Source: Peribacillus frigoritolerans (GTDB lineage: Bacteria > Bacillota > Bacilli > Bacillales > Bacillaceae). Taken from it: a stretch of DNA of 64,000 bases. The DNA lies in the NCBI RefSeq assembly GCF_004358755.1, contig NZ_SMZY01000002.1, positions 806,001-870,000 on the forward strand. The letters are read 5' to 3'. Position numbers and translations under genes: made by a program. Below, piece by piece: positions 26,093 through 35,760 of this stretch (the stretch's first letter is position 1; the number at the start of each line of letters is the position of its first letter). Below the pieces are notes generated by a model. The model was not told the origin of the DNA. It was given only the letters and a program-made list of their open reading frames with translations, and searched no databases.

Positions 26093-27115
26093 CTAGTCTC
26101 TCATCTTAGGATCCAGCGCATCGCGCAGTCCGTCTGCAATCATGTTAAATGCAATCATAATGACACTGATTACGATCGCCGGGTAAATCATTTGATAAGG
26201 GAATGCTCTCATTGATTTAAACCCTTCATCAATTAACGTTCCCAGAGAGGCAAGAGGATCCTGTAATCCAAGTCCGATGAAGCTTAAGAACGCCTCGAAG
26301 AAAATAGCATTCGGGATGGTAAACATTGTATTAATGATAATAACCCCAACCAAGTTAGGAATCATATGCTTAAAGATAATTTTCGCATGACTTGCACCAA
26401 GTGTTCTCGATGCCAAAACAAATTCCTGATTCTTCATTTTAAGTACTTGAGCGCGAACAACCCTTGCCATTCCAACCCATCCAGTGATTGTTAACGCAAC
26501 TGTAATTGAAATAATACCAGGCTTTAATATCAAAATCATTAAGATAACGACAACTAAGTTTGGTATACCCATCAGCACTTCAATGATACGCTGCATGACA
26601 TTATCAAGACGTCCGCCGAAATATCCGGATATTGCACCGTAAGCAACACCGATGACCATGTCGATGAATGCTGCTAAAAATGCGATGTATAGAGAGATTT
26701 GTGTTCCTTTCCAGATGCGGGTAAACTGATCACGGCCCAGGTTATCTGTTCCAAGCCAGTAGTATTCTTTAATTTGTTTTTGTTCATAAACCTTTACTTG
26801 TTCACCATTATTAAGAGTTCTTGTTCCATCAAAAGGAAGCCATTCGATGTTTTCAAGTCCTTGAATACGCGGAGGCAAGTTTGCGTGTGTTGCTTTTTGG
26901 CGGGCTGAATCGTATCCGCTGACAGCAGGACCGATAAAAGCTAATAATGCTAGCAGAACAATAACAACCATGCTGAACACGGCAGCTTTATTTTTCTTAA
27001 CCCGCAGCCAAGCATCCTGCCAATAATTCAAACTCGGCTTATTGATTTCCTCACTTTTTGCAGAATCCAACTTAGCGGGTTCGAATAATTCTTTGCTGAT
27101 TTCTTTTTGTGCCAT
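26093..27115 (-). CDS. oppC: Oligopeptide ABC transporter permease OppC
   Basis: A 340-residue permease with a cytoplasmic N-terminal stretch, one early membrane helix, a large exported loop (about 70-130) and the five-helix BPD_transp_1 core. The EAA loop coupling to the ATPases is visible as LASRTLGASHAKIIFKHMIPN. The start codon shares one base with the oppB stop (TAATG), so the two are translationally coupled. Confidence 0.94.
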   Translation of the reverse strand: MAQKEISKELFEPAKLDSAKSEEINKPSLNYWQDAWLRVKKNKAAVFSMVVIVLLALLAFIGPAVSGYDSARQKATHANLPPRIQGLENIEWLPFDGTRTLNNGEQVKVYEQKQIKEYYWLGTDNLGRDQFTRIWKGTQISLYIAFLAAFIDMVIGVAYGAISGYFGGRLDNVMQRIIEVLMGIPNLVVVILMILILKPGIISITVALTITGWVGMARVVRAQVLKMKNQEFVLASRTLGASHAKIIFKHMIPNLVGVIIINTMFTIPNAIFFEAFLSFIGLGLQDPLASLGTLIDEGFKSMRAFPYQMIYPAIVISVIMIAFNMIADGLRDALDPKMRD

Positions 27116-28041
27116 TATTTTTTACCTCCCGCTAAACGAATTCGTGGGTCAATGATGCCGTATAAAATGTCGACAACAAGAATAATTAAAACAAATAGGA
27201 AAGCAAATAAAAGGGTTGTACCCATGATGACCGGGTAGTCGTTTACTGTAATTGATTTAACGAACTGCTCTCCAATTCCAGGTACGGAGAAAATTTTCTC
27301 AATAACCAGGGAACCTGTCATCAGTCCAACAGCTAGCGGTCCTAAAACCGTTACAACTGGAATTAAAGCATTACGCAGTGCATGTTTAAAGGCGATTTCA
27401 AAGTAGCTTGCGCCTTTGGCTTTTGCTAGTGTAATGTAATCTGAATTTAAAACATCAATCATTTCTGTTCTCATAAAACGTGCAGCAATCGCAATTGGGA
27501 ACATAGCAAGAGCTATTGTAGGCAAAATGCTGTATTCTGGTCCGCGCCAGAAGGCAACCGGAAGCCATCCGAGCTTTACACCGATGTAATATTGCATTAA
27601 TCCGGCAAAAACAAACGATGGAATGGATTTACCGATAACAGCAAAGAATGTTGCACCGTAATCCACCCATGTATTCTGACGCAGTGCTCCGAGAATACCA
27701 AGAAATATTCCTAATATCGTTCCTACAAACATTGCCTGAAATCCGAGGATGGCAGATGGGGCTATACGAGCAGCAAGCAGCTCAGTTACCGGAGTGTTGT
27801 TAAATTGGAAAGATACTCCCAAGTCACCTTTAGCAAGGTTTGTCATATAGGTAAAGTACTGAACAGGTACAGGCTCATCTAATCCATATTTTTCTTTCAT
27901 GATCTCTACCTGTGCATCTGACAGCTTGTTGTTTTTAAATGGAGTACCGGGGATCACTTTCATAAGGAAAAATGTAAATGAAGCAATTAATATAAGTGTG
28001 ATAAGCATGTAAATCATACGTTGGCCTAAATATTTAACCAT
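27115..28041 (-). CDS. oppB: Oligopeptide ABC transporter permease OppB
   Basis: A 308-residue permease with an N-terminal anchor helix (MIYMLITLILIASFTFFLM), an external loop carrying LDEPVPVQYFTYM typical of OppB, and the permease core with coupling motif LAKAKGASYFEIAFKHALRN. It pairs with OppC to form the membrane channel. It follows oppA after a 146-base gap that contains a readthrough-type hairpin. Confidence 0.94.
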   Translation of the reverse strand: MVKYLGQRMIYMLITLILIASFTFFLMKVIPGTPFKNNKLSDAQVEIMKEKYGLDEPVPVQYFTYMTNLAKGDLGVSFQFNNTPVTELLAARIAPSAILGFQAMFVGTILGIFLGILGALRQNTWVDYGATFFAVIGKSIPSFVFAGLMQYYIGVKLGWLPVAFWRGPEYSILPTIALAMFPIAIAARFMRTEMIDVLNSDYITLAKAKGASYFEIAFKHALRNALIPVVTVLGPLAVGLMTGSLVIEKIFSVPGIGEQFVKSITVNDYPVIMGTTLLFAFLFVLIILVVDILYGIIDPRIRLAGGKK

Positions 28042-28110
28042 GTGTGCACCTCCTAGAACTATATGAAAAATTCAGAATCATCTACATAATTCGACAATTC
28101 TTTAGCAGGT

Positions 28111-28142
28111 AAAAAGAGAGTATATACATATACTCTCTTTTT
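28111..28142 (-). terminator. Partial terminator/attenuator between oppA and oppB
   Basis: A perfect 32-base inverted repeat (AAAAAGAGAGTATA with TATACTCTCTTTTT, 4-base loop) with T-rich ends on both strands. Between a binding-protein gene and its permease genes such hairpins usually stop part of transcription and protect the upstream mRNA, giving excess OppA. Confidence 0.85.
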
Positions 28143-28187
28143 ATTCTTTTTGATTATAATCATTCGACTTGCATCCGTAAATAAGTA

Positions 28188-29885
28188 TTACTCAGCGTCA
28201 GTGATTTTAATCCACTTGTAGCTGTATTCAGGACCAACAAGGTGATATGTGAATCCTTCAACTTTTTTGTTGATTAATAGGTTAGATGCACGTTGGTAAA
28301 TTGGTGCGATACCAGCATCTTCTTCTAATACAACTTTCTCAGCTTCTTGCAGAGCTTCGAAACGTTTAGCAGGATCGTTAGCTAAAGTTGTTTGAGCGTC
28401 TTTTAATAATTTGTCATACTTTTCATTTGAGTATGCCATTTTATTGTTTCCGCCATCTGTAATCCATAGATCAGAGAAAGAAATCGGATCTAGGTAGTCA
28501 GGACCCCAGCCAGCAGCCTGGATGTCATAATCCATTGTTTTGTCGCGATCTAAACGAACGCTGAAAGGAACACTTTGTACATCGATTGTTAAGCCTTCAA
28601 GATTTTTTTGAAGCTGATCTTTCATGTAAGAATCGATTGTTTTTGACGTCTCAGTGTCTCCGCCAAGGTATACTAATTTCACTTCTTTTTGGCCAATTTC
28701 TTCTAAGCCTTTAGCCCAAAGCTTTTTAGCTTCTTCTACGTTGTAAGTTAATAGATCTCCATTAGCTTCGCGGAAGTCTTCGCCAGTTTCTGGGTTTGTA
28801 ACGAATTCTTTCGGTACAGCATAGTTAGCAGGAATAGATCCATTGTTTAAGATTTCGTTTGTTAAATCTTCTTTATTAAATGCCATTGCGATTGCTTTAC
28901 GGATGTTTACGTTAGCAAGAGCTTCGTTCTTCTGATTTAATTTAAGCCAGAAAATTGTAGGCTCTAACCATCTTAACAAACGGTCATCACCTTCATATTG
29001 AGCGATAACAGCCGGCGTTGAAAGTTTAGGAGTAACATCTGCTTCTCCAGCTTCAAATGCATTTGCTGCAGCTTGAGGATCTTTTGAAACGTTGAATGTG
29101 ATTTTATCAAGGCTTACATTTTTTGCATCCCAGTATTCCGCATTTTTCTCTAAAGTCCACTCAGTATCAGCTGGTCCTTCCCATCCTTGGATCGTGAAAG
29201 GTCCGTTGAACACTAAATTTTCTGATTTTTTACCGAAGTTTGCAGCTTGTTCTTCAACAAACTTTTGGTTTTGAGGATAGAAAGTCGGGAAAGCCATTAA
29301 TGATTTAAAGAAAGCAATTGGTTTATCAAGTGTAACAACCAATGTTTTTTCATCTTTAGCTTTAACACCTAATTCTTCTGGTTTCACTTCACCATTGAAA
29401 AGTGCTTCAGCATTTTTGATTTTACCCATCATCATGTATGGACCATATTCAGATCCTGTATCAGGGTTAAGAGCGCGCTGCCAAGCAAAAACGAAGTCGT
29501 TAGCAGTAACAGGCTCGCCGTTAGACCATTTTGCATCTTCTTTTAATTTAATCGTATATTCTGTGCCGTCTTCATTAGCTTCCGGCTCGCCTTCAGCCAT
29601 AGCTGGCACTGGCTCTTGGTTTTCATCAATACGGTATAAACCTTCGTTCGTATTGTTTAATTGAGTTAAGCTGATTGTATCAGTTGCTAATACAGAGTCC
29701 ATTGAAGGAATCTCAGATGATTCTAGAACTTTAAGCTCCTGTGCCACATTTGTTTCTTCTTTAGAGTCTTTCTCTTTGTCTCCTCCGTCAGAAGAACTTG
29801 AATTGCCTCCGCCGTAGCAAGCCGTTAAGATAACGCTTAATACAAGCGAAAGAACTAAAAGCAATGAAAATTTTGACTTTTTCAT
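28188..29885 (-). CDS. oppA: Oligopeptide-binding lipoprotein OppA
   Basis: A 565-residue SBP_bac_5 family lipoprotein. The signal peptide ends in the lipobox LTAC with the modified Cys near residue 22 (SVILTACYGGG), followed by a Ser/Gly/Asp/Lys-rich tether. The family core is visible as TIKLKEDAKWSNGEPVTANDFVFAW-type segments (KLKEDAKWSNGEPV) and VNIRKAIAMAFNKE. It captures oligopeptides outside the membrane. It is the first gene of oppABCDF with its own promoter in a 416-base AT-rich upstream gap. Confidence 0.95.
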   Translation of the reverse strand: MKKSKFSLLLVLSLVLSVILTACYGGGNSSSSDGGDKEKDSKEETNVAQELKVLESSEIPSMDSVLATDTISLTQLNNTNEGLYRIDENQEPVPAMAEGEPEANEDGTEYTIKLKEDAKWSNGEPVTANDFVFAWQRALNPDTGSEYGPYMMMGKIKNAEALFNGEVKPEELGVKAKDEKTLVVTLDKPIAFFKSLMAFPTFYPQNQKFVEEQAANFGKKSENLVFNGPFTIQGWEGPADTEWTLEKNAEYWDAKNVSLDKITFNVSKDPQAAANAFEAGEADVTPKLSTPAVIAQYEGDDRLLRWLEPTIFWLKLNQKNEALANVNIRKAIAMAFNKEDLTNEILNNGSIPANYAVPKEFVTNPETGEDFREANGDLLTYNVEEAKKLWAKGLEEIGQKEVKLVYLGGDTETSKTIDSYMKDQLQKNLEGLTIDVQSVPFSVRLDRDKTMDYDIQAAGWGPDYLDPISFSDLWITDGGNNKMAYSNEKYDKLLKDAQTTLANDPAKRFEALQEAEKVVLEEDAGIAPIYQRASNLLINKKVEGFTYHLVGPEYSYKWIKITDAE

Positions 29886-30301
29886 TAATAACCCTCCCTT
29901 TTATTTTTAAAAAATTCTTACAAACACTATTATACAAGCTTTCGAATTTTTGTACATTCATTTTTTTAATAAAATTTACACAAATGCAATAAAATTAAGA
30001 CTATTTTTAATGAAAAATAGTTCTTTATACCTACAAATTATGCTGTATTCTGTCCTGATATTTCAGTTAATTTACACAGGAAATACCAAATGCTTAGTCT
30101 TTGTAAAGAATTTAAATAGTGTGTAAAATATAAAATGTATACAATATACAACAATAGTTAATAAACTATTTTGCGGGCATAATAAAAAGATTCTGACTAG
30201 TTTTACTTTTCGTGCTATAATATCTTTCGTATATTTCGATACAAAATTACTATTTGAACGGTTTACATTTTAGTATAATTAGTTAAAAAAAGAGGGTATT
30301 T
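29886..30301. other. AT-rich region between divergent oppA and the DUF3899 gene
   Basis: 416 bases of very AT-rich sequence holding both divergent promoters. A 9-bp perfect inverted repeat ACTATTTTT/AAAAATAGT with a 4-base loop lies at 30000-30021, a possible operator or weak terminator. No convincing CodY box was found despite CodY control of peptide transporters in B. subtilis. Confidence 0.45.
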
Positions 30302-30661
30302 ATGAAACGAAAATTATTTTTATCAACGTTTTCCGTGTCGTTTGTTCTAGTCTTTATGCTCTCCCTTCTATTCTATGGAGAGATCACGCTTCTTCACTAT
30401 ATCAATATTTCTTTTTACATATCTGGAATTCTGCTTTTCATTTCGCTGTTCCTGCTTGTAGCGGAGGGTGGATTTTTTGATGGAATTACACAAGGTTTTA
30501 GAAGAACCTTTCAATCAAAAGGCAGCGATTTAGAAAAGGGAGAAGTAGAGGAAATGAGGCTGTTTTCTGAGCTGCTGAGCATTGAATACATGCCATTTTT
30601 ATTAGCAGGCCTGCTCCTTGCTGCCACTATGCTTGCGGGGTTAATGCTCTATTACCTGTAA
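30302..30661 (+). CDS. DUF3899 membrane protein
   Basis: A 119-residue protein with three hydrophobic segments (about 8-26, 35-56 and 98-118) and a charged cytoplasmic-looking loop between helices two and three (QGFRRTFQSKGSDLEKGEVEE, positively then negatively charged). The pattern, including LLVAEGGFFDGITQGFRR, matches DUF3899. Function unknown. It has GAGGG at the proper distance from ATG 30302. It precedes the trpS leader but trpS has its own T-box, so the two are probably separate units. Confidence 0.75.
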   Translation: MKRKLFLSTFSVSFVLVFMLSLLFYGEITLLHYINISFYISGILLFISLFLLVAEGGFFDGITQGFRRTFQSKGSDLEKGEVEEMRLFSELLSIEYMPFLLAGLLLAATMLAGLMLYYL

Positions 30662-30723
30662 AGCAGTTGATTATCTGCTCATAAGCTTTTATAATGAAAA
30701 AAAATACTTATTTATGAAGCGAT

Positions 30724-30946
30724 GATAAAGAGTAGTACATAGTGACTTCATTTTTAGAGAGCCTGCTGCTGCTGGAATGCAGGCAATGAAAGCTATGGAA
30801 TGGACTTTTGAGCAGCTGGCCGAACATTAGTAGGATCAGCCGTTTCGTCTTGCGTTAAAAGACGTTAAGTGATTTCTTTTAGAAATAATTAGGGTGGCAC
30901 CGCGGTCCATTCGTCCCTGTTCAGCAGGACACGAATGGGCTTTTTT
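30724..30946 (+). promoter_or_regulatory. T-box leader (tryptophan) upstream of trpS
   Basis: The T-box core AGGGTGGCACCGCGG lies at 30891-30905. Immediately after it a terminator stem CCATTCGTCCCTG/CAGGACACGAATGG with TTTTTT (30905-30946) can alternatively be replaced by an antiterminator with the T-box. Upstream, the stem I region carries GAGAGCCTGC (AG-bulge region), CAATGAAAG and UGG candidates (CTATGGAATGGAC) suitable as a Trp specifier codon. Uncharged tRNA-Trp binding would antiterminate. Which UGG is the specifier was not resolved. Confidence 0.92.
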
Positions 30947-30959
30947 GTGTGTATTTTAA

Positions 30960-31964
<1,005 letters not shown>

Positions 31965-31976
31965 TGAATCATATAA

Positions 31977-32006
31977 AAAGAGAGCATCGCATCCGATGCT
32001 CTCTTT
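31977..32006. terminator. Bidirectional terminator, trpS / STAS gene
   Basis: AAAGAGAGCATCG pairs with CGATGCTCTCTTT; flanks are A-rich and T-rich so it serves both convergent genes. It overlaps the STAS gene's stop codon. Confidence 0.9.
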
Positions 32007-32493
32007 ATATTTGCTGTTCAAACTCCATTCCCTTTTGAGTCATTAAATATTGAAGGGCCGTTCTGAATGACAAAAACGACTGAATTTCATTAAAGTTTGT
32101 CAGTCCGGAAGTGACAAGCAGCTGGGTTAAAGCAGGCCCAAAGCCCACATACAGAATCTGAATGCCCATCAGCCTGATTGCTGACGTCATATTATGAATA
32201 TAAGATCCAAACAGATCGAGTTCCCATATTTCTTTTTCTGAGATCGCTGAAAAATCAACAATTACAGTAGAAATTTCATCTGAATGAGAAACTTCTAAAA
32301 TTTTTGAGATGATTTGATCAAATCTTTCAGACGAAAGTCTTCCGGTAATCGGGACAAGAATGGTATCAGGAATAATGGACGGGATAATCGGAACAGAAAT
32401 TTCTTTTATAATCTCAGCACTTGCTGCTAATTGCTTTTTAAGTTCAAGAATTTCCGCCTGTAATTCTTCAATTTGTTCTTTTTCGCTGCTCAT
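32005..32493 (-). CDS. STAS-domain protein, RsbR-like C-terminal module
   Basis: A 162-residue cytosolic protein. Residues about 2-30 are a heptad-like Glu/Leu/Lys helix (EQIEELQAEILELKKQL), followed by the RsbR linker EIIKEISVPIIPSIIP and a full STAS fold (ILVPITGRLSSERFDQII, IVDFSAISEKEIWELDLFG, MGIQILYVGFGPALTQLL). In stressosome RsbR proteins the segments DITG and VVDT carry phosphorylatable Thr; here they read DFSA and ELD, so Thr is missing. There is no N-terminal sensor domain. It may bind partner STAS proteins. Monocistronic; the SD GCGAGGG precedes ATG 32493. Confidence 0.78.
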   Translation of the reverse strand: MSSEKEQIEELQAEILELKKQLAASAEIIKEISVPIIPSIIPDTILVPITGRLSSERFDQIISKILEVSHSDEISTVIVDFSAISEKEIWELDLFGSYIHNMTSAIRLMGIQILYVGFGPALTQLLVTSGLTNFNEIQSFLSFRTALQYLMTQKGMEFEQQI

Positions 32494-32572
32494 ATGAACC
32501 CTCGCTAATCGTTTATAATTGCATACCGCTCTATTTTACCATTCATTTTCAATTATACCGTTTTTTTACCAT

Positions 32573-32608
32573 AAAAAAGAAACCATATTCTGTGAATTGG
32601 TTTCTTTT
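32573..32608 (-). terminator. Intrinsic terminator after yjbA
   Basis: AAAAGAAACCA/TGGTTTCTTTT stem with T-rich flank on the minus strand. Confidence 0.85.
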
Positions 32609-32621
32609 ATTTGAGCTTGTC

Positions 32622-33368
32622 CTAGTTCACTTTTGATTCATGTTCCATTTCCCAAAGCTTCTCAAAGAATGGCTGTCCTTTTATCAGATGCTCACATAAC
32701 GTCATATGCTTAGGACTCCAGCCATTTATCGTTTCATCGTAAAGCTTTCTCCATACATCTTCAAAGCTCATGTCCTGTATCATTTCATACATCGTTGGAT
32801 TCCATTCGGTGTACCAATACTTAACCTCAGCCGCATTTTTTGTTGACTGCAGCTGATCAAGGGCCATGAAAAGCAGCTGCTTTAATTGCCGTTCTTTTCT
32901 AGTCAAACCGCTCATATGTGATGGACTTGGCGACAGGATATGAAATTCCTTTTCCATTGATTCTGTCTCAAACAAATACTCTTCTGCTTCCACATCTTTG
33001 ATCATTTCATAAACCAGCTGTTCCTGGCGCGGAATTAACCGGCTTTTGCGGACTGGAATGCTGTAGCCAATCGTATCGACTGCCAGTATCCCCTGTCCGT
33101 CTGTTACGACGAAACAGTAATCAAGCTGAATTCGCTCGTGATTTTTTCGAATGTATGCTTTTTGGAAGGCATCTTTTAACAGTCCCTGCGGCAGCTCCGA
33201 CAAATCATTCTCAATATAATGGTATAAGACCGAGTTAACTTTAAATAGCGGAACCTGGTCCAGAAGCTCAACACTGTCATCTTTTCTCCATTCATGAAAA
33301 TGACACACATTGTACCCGTTTTCTTCTCCTTCAAACCAGTTCACCCATACATCATGAAGAAACAACAT
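32622..33368 (-). CDS. yjbA: UPF0736 family protein (YjbA)
   Basis: A 248-residue soluble protein, similar in length and character to B. subtilis YjbA (UPF0736). The N terminus [21 protein letters not shown] and the segment [25 protein letters not shown] match that family. It is rich in Trp, Tyr and acidic residues with no motif that suggests an enzyme. Function unknown. It sits between trpS and the app operon as in B. subtilis. No strong SD stands out (GAGGGGTAATAA upstream is acceptable). Confidence 0.85.
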   Translation of the reverse strand: MLFLHDVWVNWFEGEENGYNVCHFHEWRKDDSVELLDQVPLFKVNSVLYHYIENDLSELPQGLLKDAFQKAYIRKNHERIQLDYCFVVTDGQGILAVDTIGYSIPVRKSRLIPRQEQLVYEMIKDVEAEEYLFETESMEKEFHILSPSPSHMSGLTRKERQLKQLLFMALDQLQSTKNAAEVKYWYTEWNPTMYEMIQDMSFEDVWRKLYDETINGWSPKHMTLCEHLIKGQPFFEKLWEMEHESKVN

Positions 33369-33538
33369 TTATTACCCCTCACTTCCGATGCTTTTGTCTT
33401 TCAGTATAGGCAGAGAGAAGAAAATATATTCCAATTCGTTCATTTTATGGATGTTTTCGTTCGACAATTTTTGAGCATGTTCTGTTGGAGGTCATTTATA
33501 CATATGTGAAGTTTTGGGATTAATCAGTAAGAATTGTC

Positions 33539-33661
33539 ATTCTATCAGCATAAATTTGCGTTTTAATAGTCTAAAATGCCATTTTATCGGTGATATTTTC
33601 TGAATCGAAGTTTTAGCAATGAAAACACTTGTTTTATCAGATTAAATCCGAATTCTATCAT
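33539..33661. repeat. Cluster of six 10-bp motifs in 21-bp phase
   Basis: Variants of RTTYTATCAG start at 33539 (ATTCTATCAG), 33560 (GTTTTAATAG), 33581 (ATTTTATCGG), 33610 (GTTTTAGCAA), 33631 (GTTTTATCAG) and 33652 (ATTCTATCAT). Spacings are 21, 21, 29, 21 and 21 bases. The intervening 11 bases are AT-rich and variable. It fills much of the 348-base gap between yjbA and the end of appC, where no gene is seen. TTTTATCAG-rich intergenic runs occur in other bacilli, from general recollection. Confidence 0.6.
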
Positions 33662-33686
33662 TATAACTCAACAGACAATAAAAAAT

Positions 33687-33712
33687 AGCCAAGAATAAAT
33701 TCTTGGCTGCGC
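33687..33712 (-). terminator. Intrinsic terminator after appC
   Basis: AGCCAAGAA/TTCTTGGCT stem, T-run on the minus strand, ending the appDFABC operon. Confidence 0.9.
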
Positions 33713-33716
33713 TGTC

Positions 33717-34637
33717 TTATTCATTCACTTTTGGATCCAAGGCATCTCTGAGGCCATCGCCTACAAAGTTAAAGGCAAGCACTGTCAAAAGAATCAGTGA
33801 TCCCGGCAAAATTGGATACCATGGTGAAGTCAATAGAATCGTAAAATTTTGTGCGTCCTGCAGCATGTTCCCCCAGCTCGCAGTCGGAGGCTGAATTCCA
33901 AGCCCCAGATAGCTCAGCGTTGATTCAGCAAGAATTACTCCCCCTACAGAAAGTGTGGCAGATACGATGATCGGTCCAATTGCATTTGGAAGAATATGCG
34001 AGAAGATGATTTTAAAGCTTTTCGTTCCGATTGTTTTGGATGCAAGGACAAATTCCCGTGTCCGCAGCGACAAAAACTCACCTCGTACAAGACGTGCGGT
34101 TGTTGTCCATCCCAGTACTGCAAAAATAATGATTAGCTTGTCTACACCTGGTTTAAAGATTGTTACAAGTGTAATAAGCAGAAAGATTTGTGGAATTGAA
34201 AGAACAATATCAACAAATCTCATTAATATAGCATCAATTATTCCTCCAAAGTAACCAGCGATAGCTCCTACTACCGTACCGATTGTAATAGAACCCAGTA
34301 CGGATGCAAATCCAACTAACAGTGATACTTGAGCACCGTACAGCAAACGTGTCAGCAAGTCACGCCCAAATCGGTCCGTTCCAAGAAGGTGTTCACTGCC
34401 GCCAGGAGGAACGAGTTTCTTCATTAAATCTTGCGTTTCATATGAATATGGAGCGATCACCGGAGCACAGATTGCTGCAGAAATAATAAAGATCAGAAAA
34501 ACAGCACCTGCAATAGCCAATTTATTTTTGCAGAATTTCCTGAAAAATATTTTCGTTAATGTATCCGGGTTCGCTTTTAAATTCCCATGAACTTCCAGTT
34601 GATTAGAAGTTTCCGGTGTTAGGTTTGTTTGTGCCAT
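33717..34637 (-). CDS. appC: Oligopeptide ABC transporter permease AppC
   Basis: A 306-residue DppC/OppC-type permease: cytoplasmic N terminus, one helix ([20 protein letters not shown]), loop with [20 protein letters not shown], then the five-helix core. The coupling loop is [21 protein letters not shown]. It is last in appDFABC, with a 14-base gap after appB and a terminator behind it. B. subtilis App is a second peptide importer able to take larger peptides and to replace Opp in sporulation and competence. Confidence 0.93.
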   Translation of the reverse strand: MAQTNLTPETSNQLEVHGNLKANPDTLTKIFFRKFCKNKLAIAGAVFLIFIISAAICAPVIAPYSYETQDLMKKLVPPGGSEHLLGTDRFGRDLLTRLLYGAQVSLLVGFASVLGSITIGTVVGAIAGYFGGIIDAILMRFVDIVLSIPQIFLLITLVTIFKPGVDKLIIIFAVLGWTTTARLVRGEFLSLRTREFVLASKTIGTKSFKIIFSHILPNAIGPIIVSATLSVGGVILAESTLSYLGLGIQPPTASWGNMLQDAQNFTILLTSPWYPILPGSLILLTVLAFNFVGDGLRDALDPKVNE

Positions 34638-34651
34638 TTTGCTCCCCCTTC

Positions 34652-35602
34652 CTAATACTCAATTCTCGGATCAAAAATTGCATAAAGAATGTCTGCGATT
34701 AAGTTCCCAATAACTACAAATACAGCAGAGATAACGGTTAAAGCCATAATGACAGGATAATCGCGCTGGAATGCTGAATCGATGAACAACAGTCCGATCC
34801 CAGGCCATGAGAAAATTTTCTCAACGACAACAGCTCCGCCAATGAATGAAGGAATCATTAATCCGAAAATCGTAATGATCGGGATTAACCCGTTGCGGAC
34901 ACCATGTTTGATGATTACTTTTGATTCACGGAATCCTTTTGCACGCGCTGTTCTCATGTAATCCTGTTTAAGAACATCAAACATACTTGACCTTGAATAC
35001 CTGGTCAGCCCTGCCATATCGGCTGAGGCCAGCACAAACGCAGGCAGCATGAGATGGTGAATCCTGTCCCATATGCTGAATTCGGCATTCAAGGTTGAGG
35101 TCCCTCCTGTCGGGAACCAATTAAGCTGAACGGAAAATACCATAATTAAAATTAAACCGAGCCAGAAGTTAGGCGTGGCAAGCCCCAAAAAGGAAGTGAC
35201 AGAAACGGTATAGTCAACTTTTGTGTACGGTCTTGCAGCTGAAATGATTCCAAACGGAATGGCGACCAACAATGCGAGGACTGTAGATACGACCATTAAA
35301 AGAAGTGTGTTTGGCAAACGGTTCATAATCATTTCACTTACAGGTACACCTTTACGAATTAATGATGTTCCAAAATCACCCTGAACCATGCTTCCTAGCC
35401 ATTTTAAATATTGGATATGTACAGGATCATTTAATCCATATTTCTCCATAAACTTCGCTTTATCAGCAGGACTTATTGATGGATCCATTAATAATGTTGT
35501 AGGATCTCCAGGAGCTAATCGTATGATCGCAAAAGAGATAATGGTGATGCCTAATAATAAGGGAATAGCCATTAACGTACGGCGGATGATATAAGAAAGC
35601 AC
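34652..35602 (-). CDS. appB: Oligopeptide ABC transporter permease AppB
   Basis: A 316-residue permease. N-terminal anchor helix ([20 protein letters not shown]), the DppB/OppB exported segment [20 protein letters not shown], and the core with coupling motif [19 protein letters not shown]. It follows appA after a 158-base gap with a perfect hairpin and precedes appC. Confidence 0.93.
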   Translation of the reverse strand: MLSYIIRRTLMAIPLLLGITIISFAIIRLAPGDPTTLLMDPSISPADKAKFMEKYGLNDPVHIQYLKWLGSMVQGDFGTSLIRKGVPVSEMIMNRLPNTLLLMVVSTVLALLVAIPFGIISAARPYTKVDYTVSVTSFLGLATPNFWLGLILIMVFSVQLNWFPTGGTSTLNAEFSIWDRIHHLMLPAFVLASADMAGLTRYSRSSMFDVLKQDYMRTARAKGFRESKVIIKHGVRNGLIPIITIFGLMIPSFIGGAVVVEKIFSWPGIGLLFIDSAFQRDYPVIMALTVISAVFVVIGNLIADILYAIFDPRIEY

Positions 35603-35695
35603 AGCTAGTTCTCCCCTTTCCTTCTCATTTTTCTATAAATAAAAACATGTCCAGAATTCTCAGCAGACTCGTTCAATTTTCAAATTCATAAAAAT

Positions 35696-35721
35696 GAGGG
35701 AAGGGAATATTCCCTTCCCTC
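35696..35721 (-). terminator. Partial terminator/attenuator between appA and appB
   Basis: A perfect 26-base inverted repeat made of GAGGGAAGGGAAT and ATTCCCTTCCCTC with A/T-rich flanks, 40 bases after the appA stop. It parallels the oppA-oppB hairpin and is likely to favour AppA over the permeases. Confidence 0.8.
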
Positions 35722-35760
35722 TGCAAGTTTCTCTGAAGTGTTGCAGCAATCAATGAATGA

